The position numbers and the translations under genes were made by a program. Positions 11,295 to 22,709 of a DNA stretch of 64,000 nt are shown in pieces. Position 1 is the first letter of the stretch. Each line of letters begins with the position of its first letter. The stretch is from Craterostigma plantagineum (lineage: Eukaryota > Streptophyta > Magnoliopsida > Lamiales > Linderniaceae): NCBI GenBank assembly GCA_027422505.1, contig JAPQWV010000028.1:2084001-2148000 (forward strand), written 5' to 3'. The notes under the pieces are model-generated. The model had not been told where the DNA came from. It was given only the letters and a program-made list of their open reading frames with translations, and ran no database searches.

Positions 11295-12345
11295 TTAGAG
11301 AGCTTTAGGTACCCATTTAGAAATGGGTCCGCTCAGATTAACAGATTTAGGTATTGGTACAGATATGGTTCCCAAATTATTGCTAGTAGGAGCTTTAGTG
11401 ACCCAAGTTACTTTAAAAGAAGTAGCTTTGGGCTTGGCCTTTGAAGGAGACGTGACCTTTTTGGCTTTTGTCTTCCTAGGCAGAGATTTAGGAACCCATG
11501 TGGTTTGAACCTGGCAGGGAAGAGTAATTTCAGCACGGGCAAATGCTTTGGTAGGCTTGATCGAGGAAAAGATCTTTTCATTGGATAGTCTCCTAATGTG
11601 CTTGGGGGATTCGATCTTTATGGGATACCTTAGGTGAGAACAAGCATGAATAGCACTATAAGCCTTCTTAATGGCTGGATCTTGGTTCCTTCGAGTCTTC
11701 CTATCGGCATTTGTTTTAAAACAATTATTTGTTATGTTTGATGAAGAGCCTATTTCGAAGTTAGCGCTTCTAAAGGTGATATTTAAAGAGCAAGTAGAAG
11801 CAGTTATTTTGAGATAAGAGACGGCTCCATTATTTTTACAAGTGCCCTTAATTTTGACAGAAGCAGGTGATAAATTTGGAATTTTAACATCTAGAGACTC
11901 CTTTATTTCTAAGCTAGACACTCTCGCCTTTGGTTTCTCTAGCTCCTTGACTATGCTCCTTGTAGACGTAGTGGAAACATGGTTAGAGATAATATTTTTA
12001 AGAACATTATTCTTAGATTTTCGTTCTTTGTAAGGCGATTTTTCTTTCTTCATGCTTTTCAAAATGACTTTATCTTGTGAGGGAGATGCGTGAGAAGTGG
12101 TTTGGGAGGTAGAGGAAGCTTTGAGATATTCCATCTCTTTTAGGAACATTTTCTTTTCAACTTCAAATTTCCCTTCTATATTCCTAACAATAGGGGGTAT
12201 ATAGACAGAATTTTCAGAATGGTAACGTTGTGCTTCCTCGTTTGTAGAACGATCTTCCGGAAGATGAATTGACTCAAGGCTCCCAACCCTTGGAAAATCC
12301 CTAGTCTTGTAGCTTTGATTCAATTCTGTGTAGGAAGATGGGATT
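11295..12345 (-). pseudogene. gag-pol linker of element G
   Basis: An uninterrupted 342-codon frame (12323 to 11295) of basic, Ser/Pro/Lys-rich protein, rich in KK, KS and SP pairs. It is the intact counterpart of the split linker of S1. It has no catalytic motif I recognise. It ends just before the protease, at the point where S1 and G begin to differ by the protease deletion. Because it stays open while the flanking pol has many stops, this piece may have decayed less by chance. Confidence 0.75.
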
Positions 12346-14345
12346 CAACCCTATCCTTGGCTTTTCTCTTGGTTTCTTCTAAAGCATCTATTTCTTTTTC
12401 GTTAGTAAAAACCATACGATTCGTTAGTCCTAAACCCATGTACTTGACATCGTAAAGTTGTTTGCAGTCAACTTTCGTCAAGCAACGTGGATTCTCAAAG
12501 CCTAAGCCAAATTTATAGTCACAGAAATTCTAGGTCCATGGTTGGTTTAAGAATATTGTTTGATCGGTTTGTCCCCTTCTTACAAGAAGATCTTCTAATT
12601 TCTTAACTTTTATGTATAGCTTCTTATGTTCTTCCCCTAGAAGAGCAAAATTATTTCCAACGTTAATTTGGCGGCTTTACAGGCATCAAGATCTTTTATA
12701 AGTTCACAAACGTTTGCATTAGATATATCTAATTGGGCTTCTAGGTTGGTGATCTTAGTTGTCGCTTCAGTTAACCTACAATTGAGGCTAGCTTTCTCAC
12801 TGAGATCTCTAACCAAACAATTGTAGTTATTTTCTAGCATGTCTTCTAAATCCTTAATTTTTAAGTCATGTTTCTCTAATTGAGGGTTCCTGGTCTCACT
12901 AAAATTTAAGCTCTTAGTAAGTTCTGCTATTTGTGCGTTGGAGCTTCTAAGTTCTGTCTCGAGACTAGTTATCCTCTCCTGACTTAGTTAATTTCTTCTC
13001 TACTTCCTTTACGCTTTTCCGTTCACATTTCATGTTAGTGTATGCTAGTTGATACGATTCTAACATGGTCAATAATGTGGAAGAGGGATCTACCTCTTGT
13101 GATGAGGTGGATGCGTTGTCGTCATCCGTCTAATTTGAAGTTTTGGCGTCAGAGTTGTCGTCTAGGCGGGCCATGAGGGCGAGATTCTCTTCTTTTGAAC
13201 GTGACGTGTCCTAGAGCCAGTGGTCCTGTTATGCCATGAGAGCTACTCCAGCTTCCTTCTGCTTTGTGAGGTGAAGCTTCTTGGAGTAGTAGATGGCATC
13301 TCTGTTCTTCGGAGAGTGCACTCTAGGGCATAGTGACCTGGTTTGCCGCAGTTAAAGCACTTGTTCGGCTCTTTGGCATTCTTGATTTCGAAGGTCCCGA
13401 GTGCACGTTCTTTGTTCTTTGACCTTGAGGTCCGAAGTCGGTTGGCTGATGATGATGACTTCTTCTTGAAGTATTGCTTGCTCATCATTTTTCCAATTAG
13501 AGCCAACTGCTTTCCCAGCGATTTCATATTTGGCTCCATGTCTGAGTCTGATTCGTCTTCCGACTCTGAAGTGGTAGGAAGCCTAATGATCTTCTCTTTC
13601 CTCGACTTTGAACTCCGCTTCTCTGAGACTAGAGCAACTGTGTCTTCGATCAGCTTGCCCTTCTGCTCCTTTTGAATCTCGCTTATATCTTTCTCGTGCT
13701 GTGCGAGATTGTCGTGCATAGCATGGATATCCAACTCCTCAAGGTCTTTGTTTTGTCTGATTCGAGTGGATATCTTCTTCCATTCCGAGGGCAGAGAGGA
13801 TAGAAATCGAATGCTGGTTTCCATGTTCATCTTGGTGATTTCTTATTTCCTCATCTCATTCAGAAGTGTGAGATATCTCTGATAGAGATCATGTAAGCTC
13901 TCCTCAGGTTCTGCTCTGAAAGGGACGTAAGCCGTGAGAATGTTTGCCTTCTTGGCCTTGATACCTACTTCAGTTCTTTGCATCATCTTATGCTGTTCAT
14001 CCCACATCCCCTTAGCCGTTAGAAGGCTGTCGATCTGTCGATAGATGTCTTTTGGGATGCCCTGCATTAGAGTGTTCTTGGCTATCAGATCAGCCTTTGC
14101 TCTAATTCTTTCCTCCTCTGTGTATTCCCAGGCTCTTTGAGTCGCCTAGAGACAGGAATTGGAGGATTTGCTGTGTTGTCGCCGGGTACATTTACCCAGA
14201 ATTGAGCTGGACCTTGCTCAAGTGACAAGAGAAGGTTGTCGGCCTGATCATTTAACTCGATGAAATTCAGAAAGCGGCTTCACCATACAGTGTTCGCCTC
14301 TTTTTAGGATCGAAGGACGGTTGTCATTTCCCAGTGTATAAGCAT
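12346..14345 (-). pseudogene. Copia gag of element G
   Basis: Same gag as in S1. The start is probably near 14345, where the minus strand reads a methionine followed by gag-like sequence. The UBN2 region covers 14067-13843 and 13830-13400. The zinc knuckle (CFNCGKPGHYALEC) is at about 13360-13320, followed by an acidic region and the K/E/L-rich tail (12840-12637 is one open piece). Several stops and slips occur near 14255, 13835, 13215 and 12985. At the position of the S1 nonsense codon this copy has glutamine, which shows that the S1 stop is a point mutation. Confidence 0.85.
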
Positions 14346-15022
14346 CTATGATTTTTGTAGTAGAGTTGATAAAGGATCTTCCTTATTTGTTTTGAGGGTT
14401 GAAGATGATGTAATATGCTTCACAAGTCACGAATTTAGTAGCATTTGATTCAAAAGCAGTTTGAGAATTATTTTTGATTCAATCTTTAAAGTTTGATCAA
14501 AAATAATATCCTCGAAAAAAAATTGTATATTGTTTACTGTTCACGTGCGGAAAGTCAGTCAGGGAAAAATATTTCGAACGAAATAAATTTCTCAAATTGT
14601 TCGGTCGAGAAAACTTTTTGGATCATGAATTTATTTCGATCTCAAAGAAACAGTACGTTTAGTAAGTTTCTCGCTGAGTCCAAATAAATCCGTTGATTTG
14701 AAATGTTTCTCGAGCGCAAATGATTTTCGCTTGGTCAAACAAGTAAGTCTGACCGAAAATGTTTTTCGAGAGAAAGTTAGACGCGCAAAGTCAAAATAGA
14801 TCTCGTCGAAAAAGATTTTCACTGAATAATGCTCGAGAAATTTTTCTACCAAAATCGCTCTTAGTAAAGACAATTTTAGCACTGACTTAGTATTCGGAAT
14901 CGAGAAAAATTTTCGCACAGAGTTTTCGATCGAGAAATTAATCTGATCGAAAACCTAGCGAGAAAAATTGAAATAGCGCAAATAATCACAGAATACGATT
15001 AATGCTGATTCAAGCACAGAGT
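14346..15022 (-). other. 5' untranslated leader of element G
   Basis: This is a non-coding leader between LTR and gag. It is similar along its length to 19961-20560 of copy K. It is packed with short self-complementary motifs built on TTTTTCGA and CGAGAAA. Relative to K it lacks the outer leader, the primer binding site and the LTR end: the sequence passes directly from the leader into LTR interior at about 15022. Confidence 0.65.
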
Positions 15023-15176
15023 TCTCTATTGATTTCGAATGGGTACATAGTATTTATACCAAACAAACTTGGTATAAATAACAAGTAAGTCCTAATCTAA
15101 GGACAAATACAATAAAAGCCCCTAATTACGAAGACAACTAATGCAATCATAGCACAATTATAAGCTGTATTCTACA
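15023..15176 (-). repeat. LTR fragment of element G
   Basis: Read on the minus strand it starts TGTAGAATACAGC at 15176 and follows the S1 LTR through the TATA region (GGTATAAATAC) to about the AATAGAGA stretch, then switches to the untranslated leader. The remaining R-U5 part and the LTR terminus are deleted. Just beyond 15176 begins unrelated gypsy coding sequence. Confidence 0.75.
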
Positions 15177-15480
15177 GGCACTACCACCTGAACTGTCACA
15201 GATACACAAAATTTTCCACGTCAGTATGTTACGACGATATAGATCAGATCCTTCTCACATTCTACGTAATGAACCAGTAAATATTTATGAGGATCTCGAT
15301 TATGTAGAAGAACCAGCAGAAATCCTTGAGTATGCTGACAAACAGTTATGGAACAAAATGATTCCGATGGTGAAAGTACGATAGAAGAATCATTCAGCTC
15401 GTGAAGCTACATGGGAAACAGTAGAGGGTATGGAAACACAGTACCCACGGTTGTTCACTAGCACAGGTACGAAATTTCGA
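15177..15480 (+). pseudogene. C-terminal end of a Ty3/gypsy pol (chromodomain-like tail)
   Basis: The plus strand reads the integrase C-terminus of a Tekay/Del-type gypsy element: LPPELSQIHKIFHVSMLRR, then a tail with EEPAEILEY, MIPMVKV, and REATWETVEGMETQYPRLF, the chromodomain-like segment. A stop interrupts it near 15382 (KVR then TAG). The rest of this pol is absent; the sequence starts abruptly next to the LTR of copy G. It belongs to the same clade as element M, whose tail at 60100-60400 reads similarly. Confidence 0.85.
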
Positions 15481-16186
15481 GGTCGAAATTTTGAAAAGGG
15501 TGGAGAATTGTCAGGAACCGAAACCTCACGTCATAAAATCAGGCATTTACACGAATTCATGCATTCATAAAAGTAATTTCATAATATATATGTGTAGATG
15601 ATAACAGTATTTGATTTAGGTATTTTAAGTGTTGGTATGGAAATAAATAGTTGAAGTAAATAGATAGATATGTGTTTTGGAGGAATTGTTGAATAAGAAT
15701 TTCGAATGGGATCTATGTCGGGCGAAATTACTAAGTTACTTAGTTATGAGGGAAAGATAGGATAATAAGAATATAATAAATATATTTGTTAGAATTAGGA
15801 TAAGTATTGATAAAGAGTTTATGTCATTTAACCATTTACACACGTCAAAGTAGGAGAAAGAAGGAAACTAATTGTTTTGATAACTTACGAAAGATAAAAA
15901 CTAAGAGAAGAACTTGAACAGAAATTCGAACAAGGAGAGAAAGGAAGTAGTTAAGCAAACTCAAATTCTCAACTTTCGAAAGGATAGAGGTAAGGGAATT
16001 ATATTTTCGTGATTTACATATAGGGATAATTATAATCAAGTATGCTTGAAGGATTATGAGAATTTTCACAAGTCTTAGATATATTAATCTATTTCTGAAT
16101 GTTAAAAAGTATTGATATAGGTTTCTTGGAGTGACATTCGATGTTAGAGAACATGTTAGGGTTTGAAAAGTTATATTGAAAATCGG

Positions 16187-16945
16187 CCAAGCTGCCAATT
16201 TCGGACAACAGCACCCGCAGTTCCCTTTCGGGCACCATTTCGAGGTCAAAGGACTTCGAATCAGGCCGACCTTAAAACTCAAACGTTTTAGATAATCAAG
16301 TTGTCTATCGGTAGGAATTTGAATCAGGGTTATCCGAGTTTTACATCAAATGTTATACGCAAAATCGCCCAAGCCGCCAGTTTCGGCCGATTCCACTCGG
16401 ACAACAACCCTAAGTCAGAATTGGGCGAATGTTCGAGGTCAATGTACTTTGAATCGGGACTAACCTAAAACATAAAAATTATAGGTTATTAAGTTGGCTA
16501 TTCGAAGAAATTTTAATCAGAGTCGTCCGATTTGTAAATGGAAAGTTATGCTCAAAATAGTGCAAGCTGCCAGTTTCGGCCGATTCCACTCGGACAGCAA
16601 CCCTAAGTCAGAATCGGGCGAATTTTCGAGGTCAATGGACTTCGAATAGGGACTAACTTACAACATAAAAGTTCTAGATAATTAAGTTGGCTATTCAAAG
16701 GAATTTGAATCCGAGTCGTCCAATTTGTAAATAGAAAGATATGCTCAAAATTGTACAAGCGCCAGTTTCGGCCGATTCCACTCGGACAACACCCGAAAGT
16801 CAGTTTCGGGCAAAATTTCGAGGTCAATGGACTTCGAATTCGGCCGAACTTAAACAACAAATGTTATAGGTAATTAAGATGCTATTCACAGAAACTTGAA
16901 TCAAGGAGATTGATACTCTAAATCGAAAGTTATGCTTAAAATGGT
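16187..16945 (+). repeat. Tandem repeat, four units of about 182-195 bp
   Basis: Each unit starts near CCAAGCTGCCAGTTTCGG, runs through TTCGAGGTCAATGGACTTCGAAT, and ends in TTATGCTCAAAAT. Unit starts are about 16187, 16369, 16563 and 16758. The first and last are the most divergent. One further truncated relative lies at about 21770-21850 in another LTR of the same superfamily. Confidence 0.85.
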
Positions 16946-17406
16946 GCATGTTGTCATTTTCTAACATCTTATGAGACCTATTCGTGCACAATAAAAAGAA
17001 GTATAAAGGTTATGGGTAGAAACCTATTCATGCACAATAAAACATGCATATCACGCACGCATGTCATTGTAGGTTTCGTCTTTATGGATAAAATAATTAT
17101 ATAGGTCAGGAGTCAGATAAGGGCAAGGAAAAAGCCGAGTGAAGGACAAGGAGTTACAAAAACTTGTGAGTATGATATGCAACATGTGTTTATGTTCTTA
17201 CATGCTTTTATTTGATGATTTCGTGATATACGTTCTATATTTGATTATATGCCACAACATGATTTTATCTGCTAAATGTGAGTTGTTCGAGATTTATGAT
17301 ATACATGATATAAAGATAGGCGCATGGCATTGCATATGCGTAACAATGAAAGGAGAAACCATTATGACTGCTACGACTACGGATGGTACGATACGGATCG
17401 CGGTAT

Positions 17407-17495
17407 ACTTCCCTTCAAATCAGGGGGATGACAGTTACTTCCCTTCAAATCAGGGGGATGACAGTTACTTCCCTTCAAATCGGGGGATGACAAAG
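17407..17495 (+). repeat. 30 bp unit, three tandem copies
   Basis: Unit ACTTCCCTTCAAATCAGGGG plus ten further bases, at 17407-17436 and 17437-17466 (identical), and a third at 17467-17495 with one base missing. It lies within the gypsy LTR. Confidence 0.95.
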
Positions 17496-18089
17496 TCCTG
17501 TACAGACACATACAGATATCTACAGTATTGACAGAGTCCCATGCATGGGCGCCAACTGGGCTTACAGTTTACGAGTCTAGCTAGTCTATAACGGGAGTAT
17601 CAAAGTAAATGGGCATATAGAAATGCATTGATCTAAGGATCATACGATAGATGATTATATGAAGTGAATACGTGATGGCATGAATTGAATGATTGATAGG
17701 TTTACGGCATTTATAGGAAAAGGACTCGTTTCATGTTACAGTTTAATTGTTATTGATTTACATGTTGCTATCAAACTCTGAATAGTTGTCTTCACAGTTT
17801 TGTAGATACATAGCAGGCTCACTAAAGCGTATCATTAGCTAAAGCATGGATTCAAGGTTGGCCGGCTACGCTCTCCTCCTGTTCCCCTCTGTTCATCGTT
17901 AGCATATAGTTTAGAAATAGTACAGACTATAACATTTTGTGACTCGTATGATATGTACATTATTGTGAAAGGAATTAGACCAGATGTACGTACCCGTTTT
18001 TGTTAAAGGAAATAGTTAGGGAAATCGCGAAAATTTTATGTGAATATTTTATAGATGCGTAAAAAGGTAATAGAAAACGGGGTGTTACA

Positions 18090-19960
18090 TTCTATGTCCA
18101 TTAGTTGGTTCAAGATATAGTTTGTTCAGTTTGTCCAATTTTTACAAGAAGATCTTCTAACTTCTTAAGTTTAGTATATAGCTTCTTACGTTCATCGTCT
18201 AAGGTAAGATAGTTGACTAGAGCGGTGCTTCTTGGCTTGACAGGTGTCTATACGTTTTCTTAAATCACTTATCTTAAAATTTGACTTAGCTAATTCATCT
18301 TCGAGACTAGTGACCTTCTTACTTACACCTTCAAGTCTACATTTAAAGTGACTTTTCTCGTCAAAGTTTCTAAGTATACATTTATCGTTGTTGTCTAGCA
18401 TATCTTCTAATTCCTTAACTACCGAGCTATGCTTTTCTAATGGAATATGCCTAATTCATAGGTTGGAGTCTCTTAGTTAGTTTTTCTATCTTAAGATTAG
18501 AGATCCTAAGATTTTCCTCAAGACTAGCTATTATTCCTTGGACCTAAGAAGCTTTTTCTCTACCATTATATCTCGTTTCTGCTCATGTACCATGTTAGTA
18601 CACCTAGTTTCTAATGCAGCTAACAGGTCAAAATGTGTAGAGTCATGGGTTACTACCTCATGAGATTAAGTGAATGCGTAGTCTTCCCCCGTCCTTGCGG
18701 AAGTTTCACCTTCCTTATGATCTTCGAGGCGCGCCATAAGAGCGTGGTTACGGCGTCAAAATCTGAGGTGCCTCTAGCCAGTGGTCCTGTTCAGCCAGAA
18801 GAGCTACTCCAGCTTCCTTCTATTTGGTTAGTTGAAAGCTTCCTGGAGTAGTAGTTGGCATCCTTCTTCTTCGAAAGGGTGCACTCTCTGGCGAAATGAC
18901 TAGTTTTCCCACAGTTGAAACACTTCAGTGGGTCTTTTGAGGTTGTTGCCTCTTAGGACTCAGTTGGTTTCTCTTTATTCTTCGAGATTGTAGTTCGAAG
19001 TCTGTTAGCAGAAGATGATGACTTCTTCTTGAAGTACTGCTTCGTCATCATTTTGGCGATCAAAGCCAACTGTTTCCCAAATTCCTTGACTTCAGAAGGA
19101 AGTTCTGAATCTAATGGTTCCTCATCTCTGAAGAGCTGGGAAGCTTGACATGCTTTTCCTTGCGTGTGTGGGAGCTCCTCTTCTCCGAATCTAGAGCTAT
19201 GGAGTCTTCGACATGTTTTCCTTTTTGCTCTTTTTGTATCTCGCTGATGTCTTTTTTGGGGTGCGAGGTTGTCAAAAACTGCGTGTTTATCCATCTCGTC
19301 CAAATCTTTGTTTTGTCTGAGTTGAGTGGATATCTTCTTCCATTCGGTGGGCAGCGAGGACAAGAACCGAATATTCATCTCCATGTTAGTCTTGTGGATC
19401 TCGATCTTCCTCATTTTGTTGAGATGGGTGACGTATCACTGATAAAGATCATGCAAGCTCTCCTCATTATTTGCTTTGAAGGAATCATATGCCGTGAGTT
19501 TGTTTGCCTTCTTAGCCTTGACGCCTACTTCGGTTCTTTGCATCATTCGATGAAGTTCATCCCATATCCCTTTAGCCATTGGAAGACTGTCTATTTGTGT
19601 GTAGATGTCATTGGGAATTCCTTGCCTCAAAGTATTTTTGGCTATTAGATTAGGTTTTGCTCTTTGTTTCTCCACCTCATCTTACTCGCTAGGGATCTTC
19701 AATCGCCTAGTAGGTTCGACCGGTGGTTGTTCGCGTTGTGACCCTCTTGAGTAACCCAAAACTGTGCAGGTCCCTCTTCGAGTGATGCTAGTAGATTTTC
19801 AGTCTGATCTTTAAGCTCTAATGAAGTTTCAGAACCTACTTCTCCAAACTATATATTCGCCTATTTTAAGGATTGGAGGACGGTTGTCGTTTCCAAGCGC
19901 GTAAGCATCCATTTGTTTTTTGTTGAAGAGTTGATGTTCCTTGGATCTTCGTTGATTGTT
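18090..19960 (-). pseudogene. Copia gag of element K (same family as S1 and G)
   Basis: The third copy of the Sirevirus-like gag. The minus strand reads a UBN2 piece at 19675-19436, then 19414-18953 with an internal frame slip near 19250. The zinc knuckle is at about 18935-18890 (CFNCGKTSHFAREC), and the coiled-coil-like tail reaches 18401-18192. Stops separate the pieces, including one right after ESLHDLYQ at 19435. The element is cut at 18089 by the gypsy LTR, so no pol belongs to it in this window. Confidence 0.8.
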
Positions 19961-21000
19961 TTCAAGATATGATAAGACGTAGTGTGCTTCGCAAGTGACA
20001 ATTTAGTTAGTAGCGTTGATTCGAACACAATCGAGAATTGATTTTGATTTAATCTTTAAAGTTTGATCAAAAAATAATATCGTCGAAAAAATATGTAACA
20101 GTTACTGTTCTCGTACGTAAATTTGTCAGCGAAAAACTTTTCGAGCGAAATAAGTTGCTCAAAATCTTTCGGTAGAGAAAAATTTCCGGATCCTGAATTT
20201 ATTTCGATCGTAAAGAAACAGTACTATTAGTAAGTTTCTCGCTTAGTCAAAATAAATCTGTTGACCGAAAAAGTTTTTCGAGCGCAAATGATTTTCGCTA
20301 GGTCAAACTTAATAGTCTGACGAAAATGTTTTTTAAGAGAAAACTATACGCGCGCAAAGTCAAAATAAGTCTCATCGTAAAAGATTTTCGCTGAATAATG
20401 CTCGAGAAATTTTTCTACTAAATTCGCTCTTAGTGATGACGACTTTAGAGCTGACTTCGTATTCTGATCGAGAAAAATTCTCGCGCGGTTCGATCGAGAA
20501 ATTAATCCGATCGAATCGAGAAAAATTAAAATCACGCAAATAATCACAGAATACGAGCTAACAATGATTCAAGCAAAAACAACAAATTAGGCAGTGTAGT
20601 TGCATGTATTTGCTCGAAATCAACTACTGATTACGCACGAACATGCAATTAAACACGTCATGAAGCAAAATATATCGAATTTGGTCAAAGTCAGAACGTG
20701 TTCTAAGTGTTCTTCGCGCGAACAGTGACTATCCAGATTTACCTATTCTGCTAAATCGAAGTTAATCGCTACCGAAATTGAAGTTCTAATCGCTACCGAA
20801 ATCGAAGTTCTGATCGCTACCGATCTAATCGCAAATGATTTCTAGCAGTTGCTAGCACAGAAACATCAAAATCAAGTCAAATAAGCACAGAATTTGAGCT
20901 ATCCGATCGAATTCAGTTTTCGCGCCAAAACTGTTCTTCGCACGGAACAGTTTAAAAAAAAATCGATCAGATTTCTAACAATTTCGATTCAAAACAGAAC
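19961..21000 (-). other. 5' untranslated leader of element K
   Basis: About 1 kb between primer binding site and gag, AT-rich with dense TTTTCG/CGAAAA motifs. The gag-proximal 600 bases match the leader of G; the outer 440 bases are missing from G. A triple GAAGTTCTAATCGCTACCGA-like repeat lies at 20755-20835. No ORF. Confidence 0.65.
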
Positions 21001-21018
21001 GAATCTGCTCTGATACCA
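21001..21018 (-). other. tRNA-iMet primer binding site of element K
   Basis: On the minus strand, two bases after the LTR end (CCTAACA), the sequence reads TGGTATCAGAGCAGATTC. The first twelve bases match the complement of the initiator methionine tRNA 3' end used by plant copia elements. Confidence 0.9.
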
Positions 21019-21020
21019 AT

Positions 21021-21117
21021 TGTTAGGTCCTCAGATTATCAACTCTAAGATCCTAGACTTCAATTTTAAGGCAATCGATTAGAATTATGAAAAACTAAGT
21101 TCGATCGAAAACCTTCG
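21021..21117 (-). repeat. LTR 3' end fragment of element K
   Basis: The minus strand ends GAGGACCTAACA at 21021 and matches the last 95 or so bases of the S1 LTR (GAAGGTTTTCGATCG and onwards). It is cut at 21117 by a sequence beginning TGTCAGGAACTG. Confidence 0.8.
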
Positions 21118-22552
21118 TGTCAGGAACTGAAAACTCATACCATAATTCCATGCATTTATATGAATTCATATAGTTGCATAATTAATTTTATGATATACAC
21201 ATATAGATGAAAATAGTATTTGACTAAAAGGTATTATAACTCGTTAGTATGAAAAATAATTGTTAAAGGAATTTAAGTTATGGAATAAATTGATTTGGGC
21301 CATACTCGATTGTGCTGAAAATTTTATTAATTAGGACCAAACTTTCGAAATGACCATGGTGATAAGCTCACTTAAGGTTTAGGGATAAATAGGATATAAA
21401 TTAACTTTGCTTAGGATGGAGGTAAACAAACATCGCCTACTTGTCAAATCACTTCTAAGTGATATATATCCTTAACACCTCTAATGTAAAATCCCTCGGG
21501 AATAATAAAAGAAGAACAAGGAGATAAAAGACGAATAAACCAACGAAGAAGGAGAAATAACTTAGGCAACCTTAAATCTTCTATCTTCGAAACGTGAAGG
21601 TATGGGAATTATAGAATGTTTTCATGATATATTTATGCATGTATAGGGATAAAAACTATGAATAAGTAACCTTGATGATCATAGAAGGGTTTTCGTAGCT
21701 TTATATATATTTTAGGGTATGTTGGTCTTTGAAGAAGTTTTGCAATGCTAAGTAATTTGAATAAATTTTGGCCAGGCTGCCAATTCAGACAACAGCACCA
21801 GAAGTTCACTTTCGGGCACCATTTCGAGGTCTATGGACTACGAATTATTTATACGGGAAATTAGAAAGTAATTAATCCAATAGATGTTTGAATTAATGAA
21901 GTTAATATTCGAACCGATCAAAAGCCGAATGAGGAACTTGGCCCAATTAATATTCGACCCAGGGATCTTGGCCAAATTCAATAAAAGGACAATTCAATAA
22001 GTGATCTAGGCTAAATTAATATAAGAGCCCAACTAAATTAATATAAGACCCAATAATTTTGGCCCAATTCAAGGGAAAACATCAATAAGTAATCTATGTT
22101 AAATTAATAAGTAGAGCCCAAGTTAACTAGAGGCCCAAGAAGAATGGTTGCCAAATAATAAATAAAAGGCCCAAACCCAAATATGACAAAGGGTAATGAG
22201 ACCACTTAAATTTGGTAAGTCACGTCATCACCACCATACCTTGCCCATCCCTTGTACTTTTGATGGTAATTATCCAACATTTCTAAGATGAAAAGACCAC
22301 TTTGAACGTGACAAAAAAAAAGAGATGGGTTGGTCGAATGAAAATAGTAGGACCCAAAGAAAAATTATGATAGTATACTTACCTAAATGACTTGGCCCAA
22401 ATGATTTAGAATAGGATTGGGGAAATTACTTTATGGTAAGGGAAAAGCCACGTAGAAGCATGATATTTTTACCTATTTTAAGGAGAAAACTATCATTACA
22501 AAAACCCACACAAACGAAAAAGTGAAAGGAAGGAAAAGACCATTTTTAGAAC
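21118..22552 (+). repeat. Gypsy LTR fragment and AT-rich non-coding DNA
   Basis: It opens TGTCAGGAACTGAAAACTC and follows the LTR at 15509 for at least 170 bases, again near 21770-21850 (GCTGCCAATT, TTCGGGCACCATTTCGAGG). From about 21850 on it is AT-rich with recurring GGCCCAA words and resembles the U3 of gypsy LTRs such as 60500-60700, but I cannot align it securely. No LTR end is visible before copia element D begins. No gene is seen. Confidence 0.6.
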
Positions 22553-22699
22553 TGGAGTGTCAAAGTGTAAAAAGTATTCTTATTCATTCAATCGTTCTAT
22601 GCAAATACAACATATTGACCCTTATATATGTACTTACTCTCAGAAATTACACTTTACTCCCTAACATATATAATAAATTGTAATCAAGTACAATTCTCA
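22553..22699 (-). repeat. 3' LTR of copia element D (probable, about 147 bp)
   Basis: On the minus strand a polypurine tract (GAGGGGGAG, just above 22699) is followed by TGAGAATTGTAC, and a CA end is possible at 22553 (GACACTCCA). A short LTR would suit some copia lineages. The outer border is a guess because the 5' LTR is not in the window. Confidence 0.5.
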
Positions 22700-22709
22700 A
22701 TACTCCCCC

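Larger units (their letters stand above)
15509..18089 (+). repeat. Gypsy LTR, 2.58 kb, downstream of the pol tail
   Basis: The purine-rich AAAAGGGTGGAGAAT ends at 15508 and the LTR opens TGTCAGGAACC. It closes GGGGTGTTACA at 18089, where copia copy K resumes (match to 12528 onwards in G). So this is the 3' LTR of the element whose pol tail precedes it. The interior carries a four-unit tandem repeat (16187-16945) and a 30 bp triplet (17407-17495). No gene is seen inside. A related LTR start, with TGTCAGGAACTG, occurs at 21118. Confidence 0.8.

Noticed and set aside
16187..16945. Could the regular repeats be a CRISPR array?
   Set aside because: Units are about 190 bp of continuous homology without spacers, in a plant LTR.
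17139..17531. 130-codon plus-strand frame with a repeated SNQGDDSYFP motif
   Set aside because: It results from the 30 bp tandem repeat read in frame within a gypsy LTR; no start context or homolog suggests a gene.
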